Source: DASXMX01 sp036794395
GTDB lineage: Bacteria; Planctomycetota; Phycisphaerae; Tepidisphaerales; Tepidisphaeraceae
Length of the DNA stretch: 26,996 bases
NCBI GenBank assembly: GCA_036794395.1
Contig: DAIRGS010000062.1
Span: 1 to 26,996 of the forward strand
Reading direction: 5' to 3'
Made by a program: the position numbers and the translations under genes. The notes below the pieces were generated by a model. It was not told where the DNA came from, searched no databases, and was given only the letters and a program-made list of their open reading frames with translations. Of the stretch, positions 1 to 7,776 are shown one piece after another. How positions within the stretch are numbered: position 1 is the first letter of the stretch; every line of letters starts with the position of its first letter.

Positions 1-174
1 ACCTGGGCTATTGTCGGGGCAACGGGCTTTCATTTTCATCCCCATCTCCCGAAGGAGAGGGGGCAGGAGGGAACGCGTCCGAGTGTGCAACAAAACTGGA
101 CGAACGCGATTCGTTCCCATCTCCGAGTTATGGATCCCTGGAGATGGCGAAAGTGATCTGCGAATCCTTCATTA
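1..174. other. Intergenic edge segment, no gene seen
   Basis: No convincing coding signal lies between the window edge and the deacetylase stop at 175. An 8-bp perfect stem (CCATCTCC at 117-124 with GGAGATGG at 140-147) sits just downstream of the minus-strand operon. It could slow transcription, but no T-run follows it, so it is not called a terminator. Confidence 0.3.
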
Positions 175-1203
175 TCATCCGGCTTTGGCCAAGGGAGCGG
201 TTACCTTGGAAGACGCCGCAAACCAACCGCTCAAATTTGCCTCAAACTCCGCGGTGTTCCAATCGCGGACGATGTTTCGCGGCAGTTGGAATGGGTTGCT
301 GGTCGCGGTGACTTGGCCCGGGGAGTTCGCACAGGCATAGCGATATCCGGATCGCTTCACGATATCGATTGTCGCGGCGGTGAAGTCTCTACGGGTGCCG
401 TACGGATAGCTGAAGGCTGTCGGTTGGCGGCCGAGCACCCAGGTGAGGGCCTCTTTGTTGCCAATGACCTGACGCGTCTGTGAATCGTGGCTTTCGATCG
501 CGAGGATCGGGTGATCGACGGTGTGTCCGCCGATATCGATCAGGCCATCGGCTACAAACTCGCGCATTTGATCGACAGACAGCATGCGATGCGATCCGCG
601 GGTGGGTAGGCCCGACCATGCCTGGAGTTGATTCATCGCATCACGCCGGAGCGAAAGAGGGGCTTGATGAATCGCCTTGCAGAGCGCGCGGTAGGCGCTG
701 TGGCGGGGCGTGGGATCGGTTTTGTCGAGGATCGTCCAGGCTCGATTGGCGCGGGCCTGGGAGTGTGAGTAGTAATCAAAATCGCCCAGATCAATTTCGA
801 CGGCGCTGTCGGCCATCCATAGCCGGAGTTGGCGGGGGAGTGAGCCGGGCGTAAGGAAGATGCGGTCGAGATCATCCCAATAGAATTCGGCATCGCAACC
901 TGTGTAGGCGGTGGTCGCGAAGACGGTGGCGGGGGCGTCGAACTGGCGCAGAATGGGAGCGGCTTGTTCGAGGTTGTCGGCGTATCCATCATCGAACGTG
1001 ATGGCCGTCGCGCCGACGGGAACATTTCCATTGTCGATCGCGTTTACCAGTTCAGCCAGCGGCATGATTTGCGCGCCCCGGGCGCGCAGGACTTCCATCT
1101 GCTGACGGAAGTTCTCGGGCGAAACGCAGAGCAGCTGTGGATCGCGGTCGGCACTTGTCACACGGTGATAAAGCAAAATCAGCGCTTCGCGGAGGTTACT
1201 CAT
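175..1203 (-). CDS. Polysaccharide deacetylase family protein (NodB/CE4-like)
   Basis: A 342-aa protein of the CE4 carbohydrate esterase fold, which removes N- or O-acetyl groups from glycans using a divalent metal. The metal-site motifs are visible: TFDDGY at residues 69-74 holds the catalytic Asp and a metal Asp, and GGHTVDH at 225-231 supplies the two His ligands. SYPYG at 265-269 matches the later conserved motif. No signal peptide is evident, so it probably acts in the cytoplasm or at the membrane face on a glycan intermediate. Its ATG overlaps the TGA of the upstream methyltransferase (ATGA), indicating translational coupling. It is the last gene of a three-gene minus-strand operon for glycan modification. 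The substrate cannot be read from the sequence. Confidence 0.88.
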   Translation of the reverse strand: MSNLREALILLYHRVTSADRDPQLLCVSPENFRQQMEVLRARGAQIMPLAELVNAIDNGNVPVGATAITFDDGYADNLEQAAPILRQFDAPATVFATTAYTGCDAEFYWDDLDRIFLTPGSLPRQLRLWMADSAVEIDLGDFDYYSHSQARANRAWTILDKTDPTPRHSAYRALCKAIHQAPLSLRRDAMNQLQAWSGLPTRGSHRMLSVDQMREFVADGLIDIGGHTVDHPILAIESHDSQTRQVIGNKEALTWVLGRQPTAFSYPYGTRRDFTAATIDIVKRSGYRYACANSPGQVTATSNPFQLPRNIVRDWNTAEFEANLSGWFAASSKVTAPLAKAG

Positions 1204-1865
1204 ATGATACTGCCTTTCTGTGCTCGAACAGTGATGATGAGTTGGTAATCGGGATCGTCAAATTCAAGATCGTCGGGCGAAAGCTCTTCGACGGCGCGGC
1301 CTTCAAGGAAACGAGTGGCCACATTCACATTTCCGCGGGTTTGCACATCGACTGTGCCGCCGGCGGGCAGAAACGCGTTCTGGAAGAGCCGTCGCGCCGA
1401 AAGATCGGTGAAGCGCCAGAAATCTCCCCAGCGGTCCATATCATACCGGCTGATCTGGCTAATGCCGGGGACCGTTGCCAGCACCACTCCGCCTGGGCAA
1501 AGCGCTCGATGGCAGGTCGCGATGGCGTTGCCGACATCGAAAATGAAGGGAAGCACCTGGGTGAGAAGGATGCAATCAAATGTATCCTGGGGAATGCCGG
1601 ACCCGGTGGCCAGATCGCCAATGAGTGTGGCCTTTGGGTTTTCCGGAGTCGCATGCAGGATATCGGAGTGCTCCACGCGGCTTCCGCCGAACTGTCGGGT
1701 GTATGAGGCGTCTCCCACCTCCATCACGCGGCCACGGATCGATTGCGCATTGGCTTCGAGAAACGTTTCGATGTAATGGCGATCGATCGGTGTTCCGCGA
1801 TCAAAGCCGAAGAGCCGGCTGGCGGGTTGCGGAGATTGAAGGATCGGGGCGCGGTCCACTGGCAT
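1200..1865 (-). CDS. Class I SAM-dependent methyltransferase
   Basis: A 221-aa protein with the seven-stranded Rossmann methyltransferase layout of the Methyltransf_11 type. The SAM-binding glycine region is degenerate (RVMEVGDASYTRQFG, about residues 45-60). An acidic strand (DCILLTQVLPFIFD) and a post-motif strand (ALCPGGVVLATVPG) follow, then a WGDFWRFT segment often seen in methyltransferases of polysaccharide clusters. It starts 2 bp after the FkbM stop and overlaps the deacetylase start by 4 bp, so the three genes are almost certainly co-transcribed. The acceptor is probably a sugar or glycan; that is inference from context only. Confidence 0.8.
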   Translation of the reverse strand: MPVDRAPILQSPQPASRLFGFDRGTPIDRHYIETFLEANAQSIRGRVMEVGDASYTRQFGGSRVEHSDILHATPENPKATLIGDLATGSGIPQDTFDCILLTQVLPFIFDVGNAIATCHRALCPGGVVLATVPGISQISRYDMDRWGDFWRFTDLSARRLFQNAFLPAGGTVDVQTRGNVNVATRFLEGRAVEELSPDDLEFDDPDYQLIITVRAQKGSII

Positions 1866-1867
1866 AG

Positions 1868-2662
1868 CTAATCCGCCTCACGCTGTGCATGCACCAGGCA
1901 GAACCAGTTCGCCCGCGGCCGGTGTTTGAACGGGGGCTTGGTGGTGGAACAGGTTTCTGAGTCAAAATCGTGGATGAAATAGCGAAAGCCCTGGGAATCC
2001 AGCAGATTCAGCAGATCGCCAAGGCATTGGGGCCCGCCCGCCCAGCCGTGATATTCGATCACCATCTGGCGGACATTGGCCAGGACGCCCGCGGCGGCGC
2101 ATTCGCGCAAAACGGGGAGCTCCTGACCTTCAATATTCAATTTCAGGAAATCGACAGGCTCGCAGAGGTGCCTTGAGAGGCGCTCGATCCGGATTGTGTT
2201 AGCCGGTGCGGTCTGCTCGACTCGGCCGCCGGCCGAGCCATCGGCGTTAAATGTCGCGGTTCCGTCGGCTTCGCCCAGGCCCGCGGTAATGACGGTGACG
2301 CTTCGATCGGCTTGATTTCGCTGGAGATTCGATTTGAGAAGGGTGCAGATTTCGGGATCGGGCTCGAAAGCGATGATCCGGCTTGCGGGGTGATCGCGCT
2401 TGAAGCCGAGGATCGAGATGCCCATGTTACTGCCGCCATCGATTATTAGCGGGTCGGAGCGGGTGGCGGCGAATCGATAGATGCCGCGGACAAAGACGTC
2501 CTTGATCTGCATGTAGGCGTTGGGGCCATCGGTGATGCGAAGGCGGTAGCCTTCCACGCTGATGAGCGAGCCGGCGGGTTTGTCCCACAAACGGCGACGC
2601 AGCGCGGCAAGAGAAGCCGGGTTGGAAGCGGCGGTTGGCAGTGGCAAAGGGGCAAGCGTCAT
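1868..2662 (-). CDS. FkbM family methyltransferase
   Basis: A 264-aa protein when started at the ATG at 2662; a TTG at 2692 would add ten residues. FkbM-family motifs are clear: IIDGGSNMG (SAM-binding glycine loop, near residues 73-81), FEPDP (about 99-103, binding the ribose of SAM) and FLKLNIEGQE (the conserved D/N-x-EG strand). FkbM enzymes O-methylate sugars or other hydroxyls in polysaccharides and natural products. The gene opens the minus-strand operon and faces the glycosyltransferase gene, so both promoters must lie in or near the first codons. An AAGGA lies only one base before the 2662 ATG, so the start is not certain. Confidence 0.88.
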   Translation of the reverse strand: MTLAPLPLPTAASNPASLAALRRRLWDKPAGSLISVEGYRLRITDGPNAYMQIKDVFVRGIYRFAATRSDPLIIDGGSNMGISILGFKRDHPASRIIAFEPDPEICTLLKSNLQRNQADRSVTVITAGLGEADGTATFNADGSAGGRVEQTAPANTIRIERLSRHLCEPVDFLKLNIEGQELPVLRECAAAGVLANVRQMVIEYHGWAGGPQCLGDLLNLLDSQGFRYFIHDFDSETCSTTKPPFKHRPRANWFCLVHAQREAD

Positions 2663-2691
2663 GTCCTTGAAATTATCGGTTGGCAGGGCCA

Positions 2692-4386
2692 ATGTCCGAT
2701 AAAAATGGCATGAGGATCGCGTTTCTAACGCATCAGTGGCCTGGCGCGCGGATGGGCGGCATTGGCTCGGCCGTCAAACAGACGGCGGGGGCGATGGCCG
2801 CGGCGGGGCATGAGGTTCATGTGTTCACCCTTGCGATTCCGGCGGAACTGCGGGCGAGCGTGCCGACCGGCGTAACGTTGCACGAAGTGTGTGATCTGGC
2901 GGGGCGGATTCAGAATGGATCCGTGCCGGGCGCGCTGGCGGCGACTGTGCAAGCCGGTGGGGAAGGGGTTTATCGTCTGGCGATTGCATCGCTGCTTTGC
3001 GCGGAGCTGCTTCGCGTGCATCAGCAGCAGGCTTTTGATCTTGTGGAAGCGCCTGAGGTGGAGGCGCTCGGGCTGCCGCTGTTGTTGAATCCGGATTTCG
3101 ATGCCCCTGTCGTTACACATCTGCACTGCTGCACCGCGATTGCTCAGAAGGCGAACGAAGATCGGATCAAGGATGATGGGCGAATCCTCCCGGCCTTGGA
3201 GTTTGCCGCGATTCATCTGGCGGATGCGATCTGTGCGCCGACCGAAGCGGTTGTGAAAGCGACGCGAGAATTCTGCGCCATCGGTGGCCGGGTCGAAATC
3301 ATCCCGCATGGATTTGCCGCGGCGGCTGAGGCTTTTCGCTTGCCGAGTCCGACCGGACCTATTTTGTTCGTGGGTCGGCTTGAGAGGTTGAAGGGCGTTG
3401 GGTGCCTGGTCGAAGCATTGAACTTATTTCTGCCCCGTCATCTGAATGCGATCTTCCGATTCATTGGCCCCGATACATCCACCGCACCGGGCGGCGGTTC
3501 GATGCGGGCGTGGCTTGAATCGAGGCTCCTGCCCAACATCCGATCGCGCGTGCAAGTTGCGGGGGAACTACCGGCCGAGCAAATTGCGATCGAATGGGAG
3601 CAAGCCCGATTTGGCGTCATGCCAAGCCTGTGGGAAAACTTCTCCATGGCCTGCTGCGAGGCGATGGCCGCGGGGCGAACGGTTGTCGCGCTTGAAGGGA
3701 CCGGGTCGGTCGAAGTGCTTGGGGAAGCAGGCATGATTTGCAAACGTGAATCGCCAGAGAGCCTTTTTGCGGCATTGGAAAAGCTATGGTCTGACGAGCA
3801 GGAACTTCAAAGGCTCTCAATCGCGGCATTCGATCGCATTGCAACGCGATTTGCCCCGCCACGAATCGCGAAGGCACGCGAGCGATTCTATCGAGAGGCG
3901 ATTACGCGGTTCGCAGCAGCCGGGCGCGAACGCACCCGCGACAGGCTTTTGTCCCTCCCTCCGGAGTGTGCCGTGGCAATTCTCCCCGCTCTGGTTCAAA
4001 TGACCGGTGCATTGGTGGGCGTGCCCTCTCAGTTGCAAACGCCCGGCTCACGTCTGCTTCACGTGATGGAAAAGCTCGATGGCCCCGCTCAGGTTCTGTT
4101 GTACGGTGCGGGCAAACACACTGCCCGCCTGATGTCCGAGCGACACATTTGGGAGAGCCGCCGGCACCGGGTGGTTGGCATTATTGATGATCATCCCCGG
4201 TTTGCGCAATCTCCCGTATATCTTGATCTGCCGGTTCAATCGCTCGGGTCGGCCAGGGCGCGCGTGCTGGCCGGGGAGGCGATTCCGCCGGTCGTGTTGA
4301 GCACCGATACTTACGAAGATCAGTTCTGGAACCAATCCGCGCCGCTTCGCGAGGCCGGCGTGCGGGTCTTGCGGCTTTACTCCTGA
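2692..4386 (+). CDS. Glycosyltransferase family 4 with C-terminal Rossmann-like domain
   Basis: A 564-aa two-domain protein. The N-terminal 390 or so residues are a GT-B fold GT4 enzyme: an N-terminal MRIAFLTHQW strand with a glycine-rich loop (GGIGSAVKQTAG), a phosphate-binding segment GPILFVGRLERLKG near residue 220, and the retaining E-x7-E region around WENFSMACCEAMAAG near 315-330. Residues from about 460 form a separate nucleotide-binding-like fold starting VLLYGAGKHTARLM and continuing VVGIIDDHP. Such C-terminal domains occur on sugar methyltransferases and glycan enzymes. The ATG at 2692 follows an AGGG; MRIAF at 2710 is the alternative start, and an in-frame TTG lies at 2680. It is divergent from the FkbM gene and 14 bp upstream of the GT2 gene. 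Confidence 0.87.
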   Translation: MSDKNGMRIAFLTHQWPGARMGGIGSAVKQTAGAMAAAGHEVHVFTLAIPAELRASVPTGVTLHEVCDLAGRIQNGSVPGALAATVQAGGEGVYRLAIASLLCAELLRVHQQQAFDLVEAPEVEALGLPLLLNPDFDAPVVTHLHCCTAIAQKANEDRIKDDGRILPALEFAAIHLADAICAPTEAVVKATREFCAIGGRVEIIPHGFAAAAEAFRLPSPTGPILFVGRLERLKGVGCLVEALNLFLPRHLNAIFRFIGPDTSTAPGGGSMRAWLESRLLPNIRSRVQVAGELPAEQIAIEWEQARFGVMPSLWENFSMACCEAMAAGRTVVALEGTGSVEVLGEAGMICKRESPESLFAALEKLWSDEQELQRLSIAAFDRIATRFAPPRIAKARERFYREAITRFAAAGRERTRDRLLSLPPECAVAILPALVQMTGALVGVPSQLQTPGSRLLHVMEKLDGPAQVLLYGAGKHTARLMSERHIWESRRHRVVGIIDDHPRFAQSPVYLDLPVQSLGSARARVLAGEAIPPVVLSTDTYEDQFWNQSAPLREAGVRVLRLYS

Positions 4387-4400
4387 TAAGGTGAGCATCG

Positions 4401-5174
4401 ATGTTCGATCTTTCGATCGTAATTCCCACGTGTAATCGAGCCCAGTCATTGGCCTCGTGCCTCGTCGCGGTGCGCAACGGCACGCAGTGCCTGCATGAGG
4501 TGATCGTAGTCGACGGCTCGAGCACCGATGCCACCCGTGAAGTTCTGTCTCATGCGCGCGAGACGATGGGCGATCGTCTGAGAATCATTCGCGAGCCCGC
4601 CCGCGAGGGATTCGTCAAAGCGACCAATAAAGGATTCCGCGCTGCGCGTGGGCGGTACATGACGTGGATTAACGACGACGCGCGACCGCTTAGCTCTGCG
4701 ATGGATCGCGCGGTGGAACAACTCGCATTTTCCCCGCGAACGGTCGGTATGGTCGCGATGTTCTGCCCGGCTCGCACCACCGGAAACATCGCCTTCGAAG
4801 CCCAACATCAGGGTCGGGCGTTTCATTTGCAGCACGTGCGAGGGACGCTTTATGCAAATTTTGGTGTGGCGTCTCGCGCTTTGTGGGAGCGCCTGGGCTA
4901 TTTCGACGAACGGTATTTTCTCAACGCCGCCGATCCGGATTTCTCACTGAAGGTGTGGCATTCAGGATTGTCGGTGGTACCGGCGGTGGGGGCCCTGATC
5001 GATCACGATGAGATCGAAGACGAGCGGCGCGATACCGATCGAACCCGCGGCGCCGAAGACAACGCGAAGCTGTTTGCCAAATGGGATTTACCTGAAAAGA
5101 GCCTGGCCGTTAACGATTTCGACCAAATCCGCCCCTGCACGCTTCGTGGTTTGCGCACGGCCCGAGCCGCCTAA
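4401..5174 (+). CDS. Glycosyltransferase family 2
   Basis: A 257-aa GT-A fold enzyme that transfers a sugar from a nucleotide-sugar donor. Motifs include LSIVIPTCNRA at the N-terminus, VVDGSSTD (residues 37-43, nucleotide binding), a GFVKATNKGFRAARG segment and the metal-binding acidic motif NDDA (91-94). No transmembrane helix is seen, which suggests a soluble or peripheral enzyme acting on a lipid-linked or nucleotide intermediate. It lies 14 bp after the GT4 gene, so the two are likely one operon. A tandem hairpin repeat follows its stop codon and separates it from the convergent sulfatase gene. Confidence 0.88.
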   Translation: MFDLSIVIPTCNRAQSLASCLVAVRNGTQCLHEVIVVDGSSTDATREVLSHARETMGDRLRIIREPAREGFVKATNKGFRAARGRYMTWINDDARPLSSAMDRAVEQLAFSPRTVGMVAMFCPARTTGNIAFEAQHQGRAFHLQHVRGTLYANFGVASRALWERLGYFDERYFLNAADPDFSLKVWHSGLSVVPAVGALIDHDEIEDERRDTDRTRGAEDNAKLFAKWDLPEKSLAVNDFDQIRPCTLRGLRTARAA

Positions 5175-5196
5175 AAATGCTTGCGCCATCTGCCCA

Positions 5197-5250
5197 TTGT
5201 GGTGCAGGTCTCCAGACCTGCACGTGCAGGCTTGGAAGCCTGCACCACAA
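5197..5250. repeat. Tandem hairpin repeat between convergent genes
   Basis: Two adjacent near-identical palindromes: GTGCAGGTCT-CC-AGACCTGCAC (5202-5223) and GTGCAGGCTT-GG-AAGCCTGCAC (5224-5245). They are enclosed by a larger inverted pair, TTGTGGTGCAGG (5197-5208) and CCTGCACCACAA (5239-5250). The block fills the gap between the GT2 stop (5174) and the convergent sulfatase stop (5264). A related single hairpin occurs at 17630-17647. It could act as a bidirectional transcription stop, but no T-run is present. Confidence 0.85.
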
Positions 5251-5263
5251 GCTCGTGATCAAG

Positions 5264-6844
5264 TTATCGCTTGGCCGGTGCGGTGGCGGGGCGGGTGGCG
5301 AGTCGTTTGTAATACTCCACCGCCACCAGCCACGGACTCCCCGTCGTACATTCCGGCTGATGCGCCAGGCGCAATCCTGAATGGTCGGGTACTGTGTATT
5401 GATCGAAGAATTCTTGAAGTTGCCGACTGAGTTTCGCAATGGTCGAAGCCAGCGATGGATCTTCGATGCGGTTGGTCGTTTCGCGCGGGTCGTCGTGTAG
5501 ATCGTACAGTTCATCCGCGAACCGGATCCCGCCGAACGGAGACCGTCGGATAAGCTTATATCGATCATCGCGAATCATCCGAGCGTTGCCGTACTCGCAG
5601 ATCTCGACGTGTTGCGGGTTTTCCGCAGGGTGTCCACGAAGTTGTGAAAGGTAAGAGCGGCCGGGGGAATTAATTCGAGCGGCCATCGACGTCGAAGGCG
5701 TTGCGTGGGCAACATCGAGCAGCGTCGCATGCAGATCACAATGATTGGCCGCATCGTCGCACGTCGCCTTTTGCATGATCCCGCCTGCCGGCCAAGAGAT
5801 CATGCAGGGCACCCGGATCGATTCATCGAAGAAGTTTTGCGGGTTTGTCCCGTTTCCCTTTTCCCAGATCCCATGATGCCCGGCGTTATATCCATGATCG
5901 GCGGTGTAAACGATTAGCGTATTATCCAGTTCTCCCAGGGTTTCGAGCTCCGCAAGGACCCGTCCCACTTCACGATCAATGCTCGCCACCGCGGCATAAT
6001 AATCCGTCCTGCGCTGCTGCTCGGCGGCAACTGTGGGAGCGGCGCGCGAGATCGCCCGGCCATGACAGGCCGGGAGCGTCTCGTCAGGAATGTCGCGAAA
6101 TGTTGCATCGCGATACTCCGAAACAAACTCTGGCGGCGCTTCGTTATGCGGACTGTGAGTATCCACGTATCCGACAAACAAAAAGAAAGGCTGATTCGCA
6201 TGCTGTGGGCTTTGGTGATGATGCCGTAAAAACTCAATCGCACGATCGGTCAACAATGGCGATTGCGCCCCCTCCTCCACCACATGCTTTCCCTGATCTG
6301 AAAAATTCTGAGTCCCCCGATGCGGATACTGATTCGTCCAATAGCTGAACCACCGATCAAACCCCGGATGCGGCTCGCGGCTGCGCCCGCAATGCCACTT
6401 GCCCACCAGCCCCGTATTGTAACCCGCGTTGGCCAGCAGTTCGGAAATAAGCGTCTGACCCTTCAGTCCGGGATGAGAGAACTCATGGCTTACTTCCTCA
6501 ATCCAGTCGTGAATGCCATGCTGCGATGGCATCCTGCCGGTAAAAAAGGACGCCCGCGCCGGCGAGCAAACCGGGCAGGGGGTATAGGCGCGAGTCATCC
6601 GCACGCCGCGAGCCGCCAGACGGTCCAGATTGGGAGCGTGTATCTCCGAATTGCCGTATGCGGGTTGGGCCCATTGACCATGATCATCCGTCAAAAAGAC
6701 CAAAATGTTTGGGCCGCCCGAAGCTGTTTTCTTCCCGGGCCGAACCGATCCGACGCTGGTATCCCTCGGCTGCGCCGAACAGCCCGCGGCCAGCGCAGCG
6801 GCAGCCGTCACCTTCAAAAACTCCCGGCGGTGGGCTCCTGCCAT
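5264..6844 (-). CDS. Exported Cys-type sulfatase
   Basis: A 526-aa sulfatase (alkaline phosphatase superfamily) that hydrolyses sulfate esters, probably on a sulfated glycan. The signature CSPARASFFTGR begins at Cys93, which would be oxidised to formylglycine by a maturase not seen here. Metal ligands begin with TDDHG (52-56), and TADHGYNAGHHG and KGNGTNPQNFFDESIRVP are later sulfatase motifs. The N-terminus MAGAHRREFLKV has a twin-arginine motif, a hydrophobic stretch and LAAGC (Cys22), suggesting Tat export and possibly lipidation. The start at 6844 is chosen to place the twin arginine at residues 6-7; an upstream ATG at 6871 is possible. The gene is convergent with the glycan genes but is not part of that operon. 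Confidence 0.92.
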   Translation of the reverse strand: MAGAHRREFLKVTAAAALAAGCSAQPRDTSVGSVRPGKKTASGGPNILVFLTDDHGQWAQPAYGNSEIHAPNLDRLAARGVRMTRAYTPCPVCSPARASFFTGRMPSQHGIHDWIEEVSHEFSHPGLKGQTLISELLANAGYNTGLVGKWHCGRSREPHPGFDRWFSYWTNQYPHRGTQNFSDQGKHVVEEGAQSPLLTDRAIEFLRHHHQSPQHANQPFFLFVGYVDTHSPHNEAPPEFVSEYRDATFRDIPDETLPACHGRAISRAAPTVAAEQQRRTDYYAAVASIDREVGRVLAELETLGELDNTLIVYTADHGYNAGHHGIWEKGNGTNPQNFFDESIRVPCMISWPAGGIMQKATCDDAANHCDLHATLLDVAHATPSTSMAARINSPGRSYLSQLRGHPAENPQHVEICEYGNARMIRDDRYKLIRRSPFGGIRFADELYDLHDDPRETTNRIEDPSLASTIAKLSRQLQEFFDQYTVPDHSGLRLAHQPECTTGSPWLVAVEYYKRLATRPATAPAKR

Positions 6845-6967
6845 GGAATGCGCTCCGTTGAAATTTCCCAATCCGCGAGCTGTTATCGTTCCAAGTATAA
6901 CAAATCGACCCTATAAAGAGATTTGATATAATTGCTGCCGGGTAGAGCAAATCCAACAAGGGCCGCC

Positions 6968-7258
6968 ATGAAATTCAGGGTAATTGGAGCGAGCCGCGAG
7001 ACAGGCGCGCGGATGACGCTGGAATTTGAAGCCGAAAGCAAAGCCGCCGCTGAGCGCAAGGCAACGCAGTCGGGCATGAGCGTCAACCGGGTGGAAGATA
7101 TCACGGATGGCTCCGTCGCCCACGCCATGGAGCCGAGGGCGTCGGGGCGACGCTCGGGTGGCGGCGGGGGCAAGCTGTTGCTGCTTGTGATCGTGGTGGT
7201 TATTGCAGTTGCGATCTGGCATTTCTGGCCGCAGGTGCAGCGGATAATTCACAGGTAA
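6968..7258 (+). CDS. Small C-terminally anchored membrane protein with GspF N-terminal-like domain
   Basis: A 96-aa protein. Residues 1-45 (KFRVIGASRETGARM, then EFEAESKAAAERKA and QSGMSV) resemble the small beta-alpha domain at the N-terminus of type II secretion GspF-like proteins. A Gly/Arg linker follows, then one hydrophobic helix (KLLLLVIVVVIAVAIWHFW, about 69-88) and a short basic tail. No other secretion gene is nearby. Similar short proteins are, from memory, frequent in Phycisphaerae with unknown function. The start is the ATG at 6968, where the domain begins. It is divergent from the sulfatase, with 123 bp between start codons. Confidence 0.7.
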   Translation: MKFRVIGASRETGARMTLEFEAESKAAAERKATQSGMSVNRVEDITDGSVAHAMEPRASGRRSGGGGGKLLLLVIVVVIAVAIWHFWPQVQRIIHR

Positions 7259-7308
7259 CTTACGAAGCTGGAGCTCGGTGAAGTGTTCCTACCCGGAAAA
7301 TTCATGAT

Positions 7309-7507
7309 TCACCGCAGAGTCGCGGCCTTCGGCTCGACTCGACCGAGCTCGTCGCGGGCTGAGGCTCAGGCTCGAAGAGAGATCGCAGAGAAACACCAGA
7401 GAAGGGATGTGTGAGCTTAGCAACGTGCGCGACAAACTGCTTTGCGATGTTGCATATAAGCTCTTGCTCCTTCTGAATTCTCTGCGTACTCGGCGTCTCT
7501 GCGGTGA
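7309..7507. repeat. Dispersed repeat with inverted ends (CCGCAGAG type)
   Basis: TCACCGCAGAG at 7309-7319 is exactly inverted as CTCTGCGGTGA at 7497-7507. Inside are further CGCAGAGAAACACCAGAGAAG and TTCTGAATTCTCTGCGTACTC segments of the common environmental-genome repeat family rich in (AC)CGCAGAGACGCAGAGA. A GC-rich palindromic stretch around 7320-7375 interrupts the left arm. No coding sequence is seen. The DUF433 gene starts 34 bp later. Confidence 0.6.
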
Positions 7508-7540
7508 GTAATCCGGGCTATCGCCGCCCGCGGTTTAAAC

Positions 7541-7762
7541 ATGTTGAACTGGTCAGAATGCCCGGCAGTGGAGAGGATCGCCGCGAAGATGAGCGGCGGT
7601 TGGGTGTTTGCTGGCACGCGAGTACCGGTCGTGGCACTCTTTGAGAACGTTAAAGACGGCGCCACGCTGGATGACTTTGTGCGCTGGTTTCCGGGCGTTA
7701 CACGCAAACAACTTGAGACGGTGTTCGAGCACGTCGCAAAAAGCCTCACAGCCTCGGACTGA
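7541..7762 (+). CDS. DUF433 domain protein, antitoxin-like, no partner
   Basis: A 73-aa protein matching the DUF433 family: a GWVFAGTRVPVVALFENVKDGATLDDFVRWFPGVTRKQLETVFEH core typical of this small helix-turn-helix-like fold. DUF433 genes usually sit beside a PIN-like (DUF5615) toxin gene and are regarded as antitoxins. Here the next gene is the convergent ABC exporter, whose stop lies 14 bp downstream, and upstream is a repeat, so no toxin partner is present. The start ATG at 7541 gives the usual family length. Role inferred from family only. Confidence 0.75.
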   Translation: MLNWSECPAVERIAAKMSGGWVFAGTRVPVVALFENVKDGATLDDFVRWFPGVTRKQLETVFEHVAKSLTASD

Positions 7763-7776
7763 TTGCAATTGATTGC

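Noticed and set aside
2725..3309. Minus-strand open frame opposite the GT4 gene
   Set aside because: Arg-rich shadow of a conserved coding region.
5197..5250. Start of a CRISPR array
   Set aside because: Only two adjacent palindromes without spacers, and no cas genes in the window.
6921..6967. TATAAT at 6927-6932 as a promoter for the small membrane protein
   Set aside because: A good -10 match, but no convincing -35 at 16-18 bp; not reported as a promoter on this alone.
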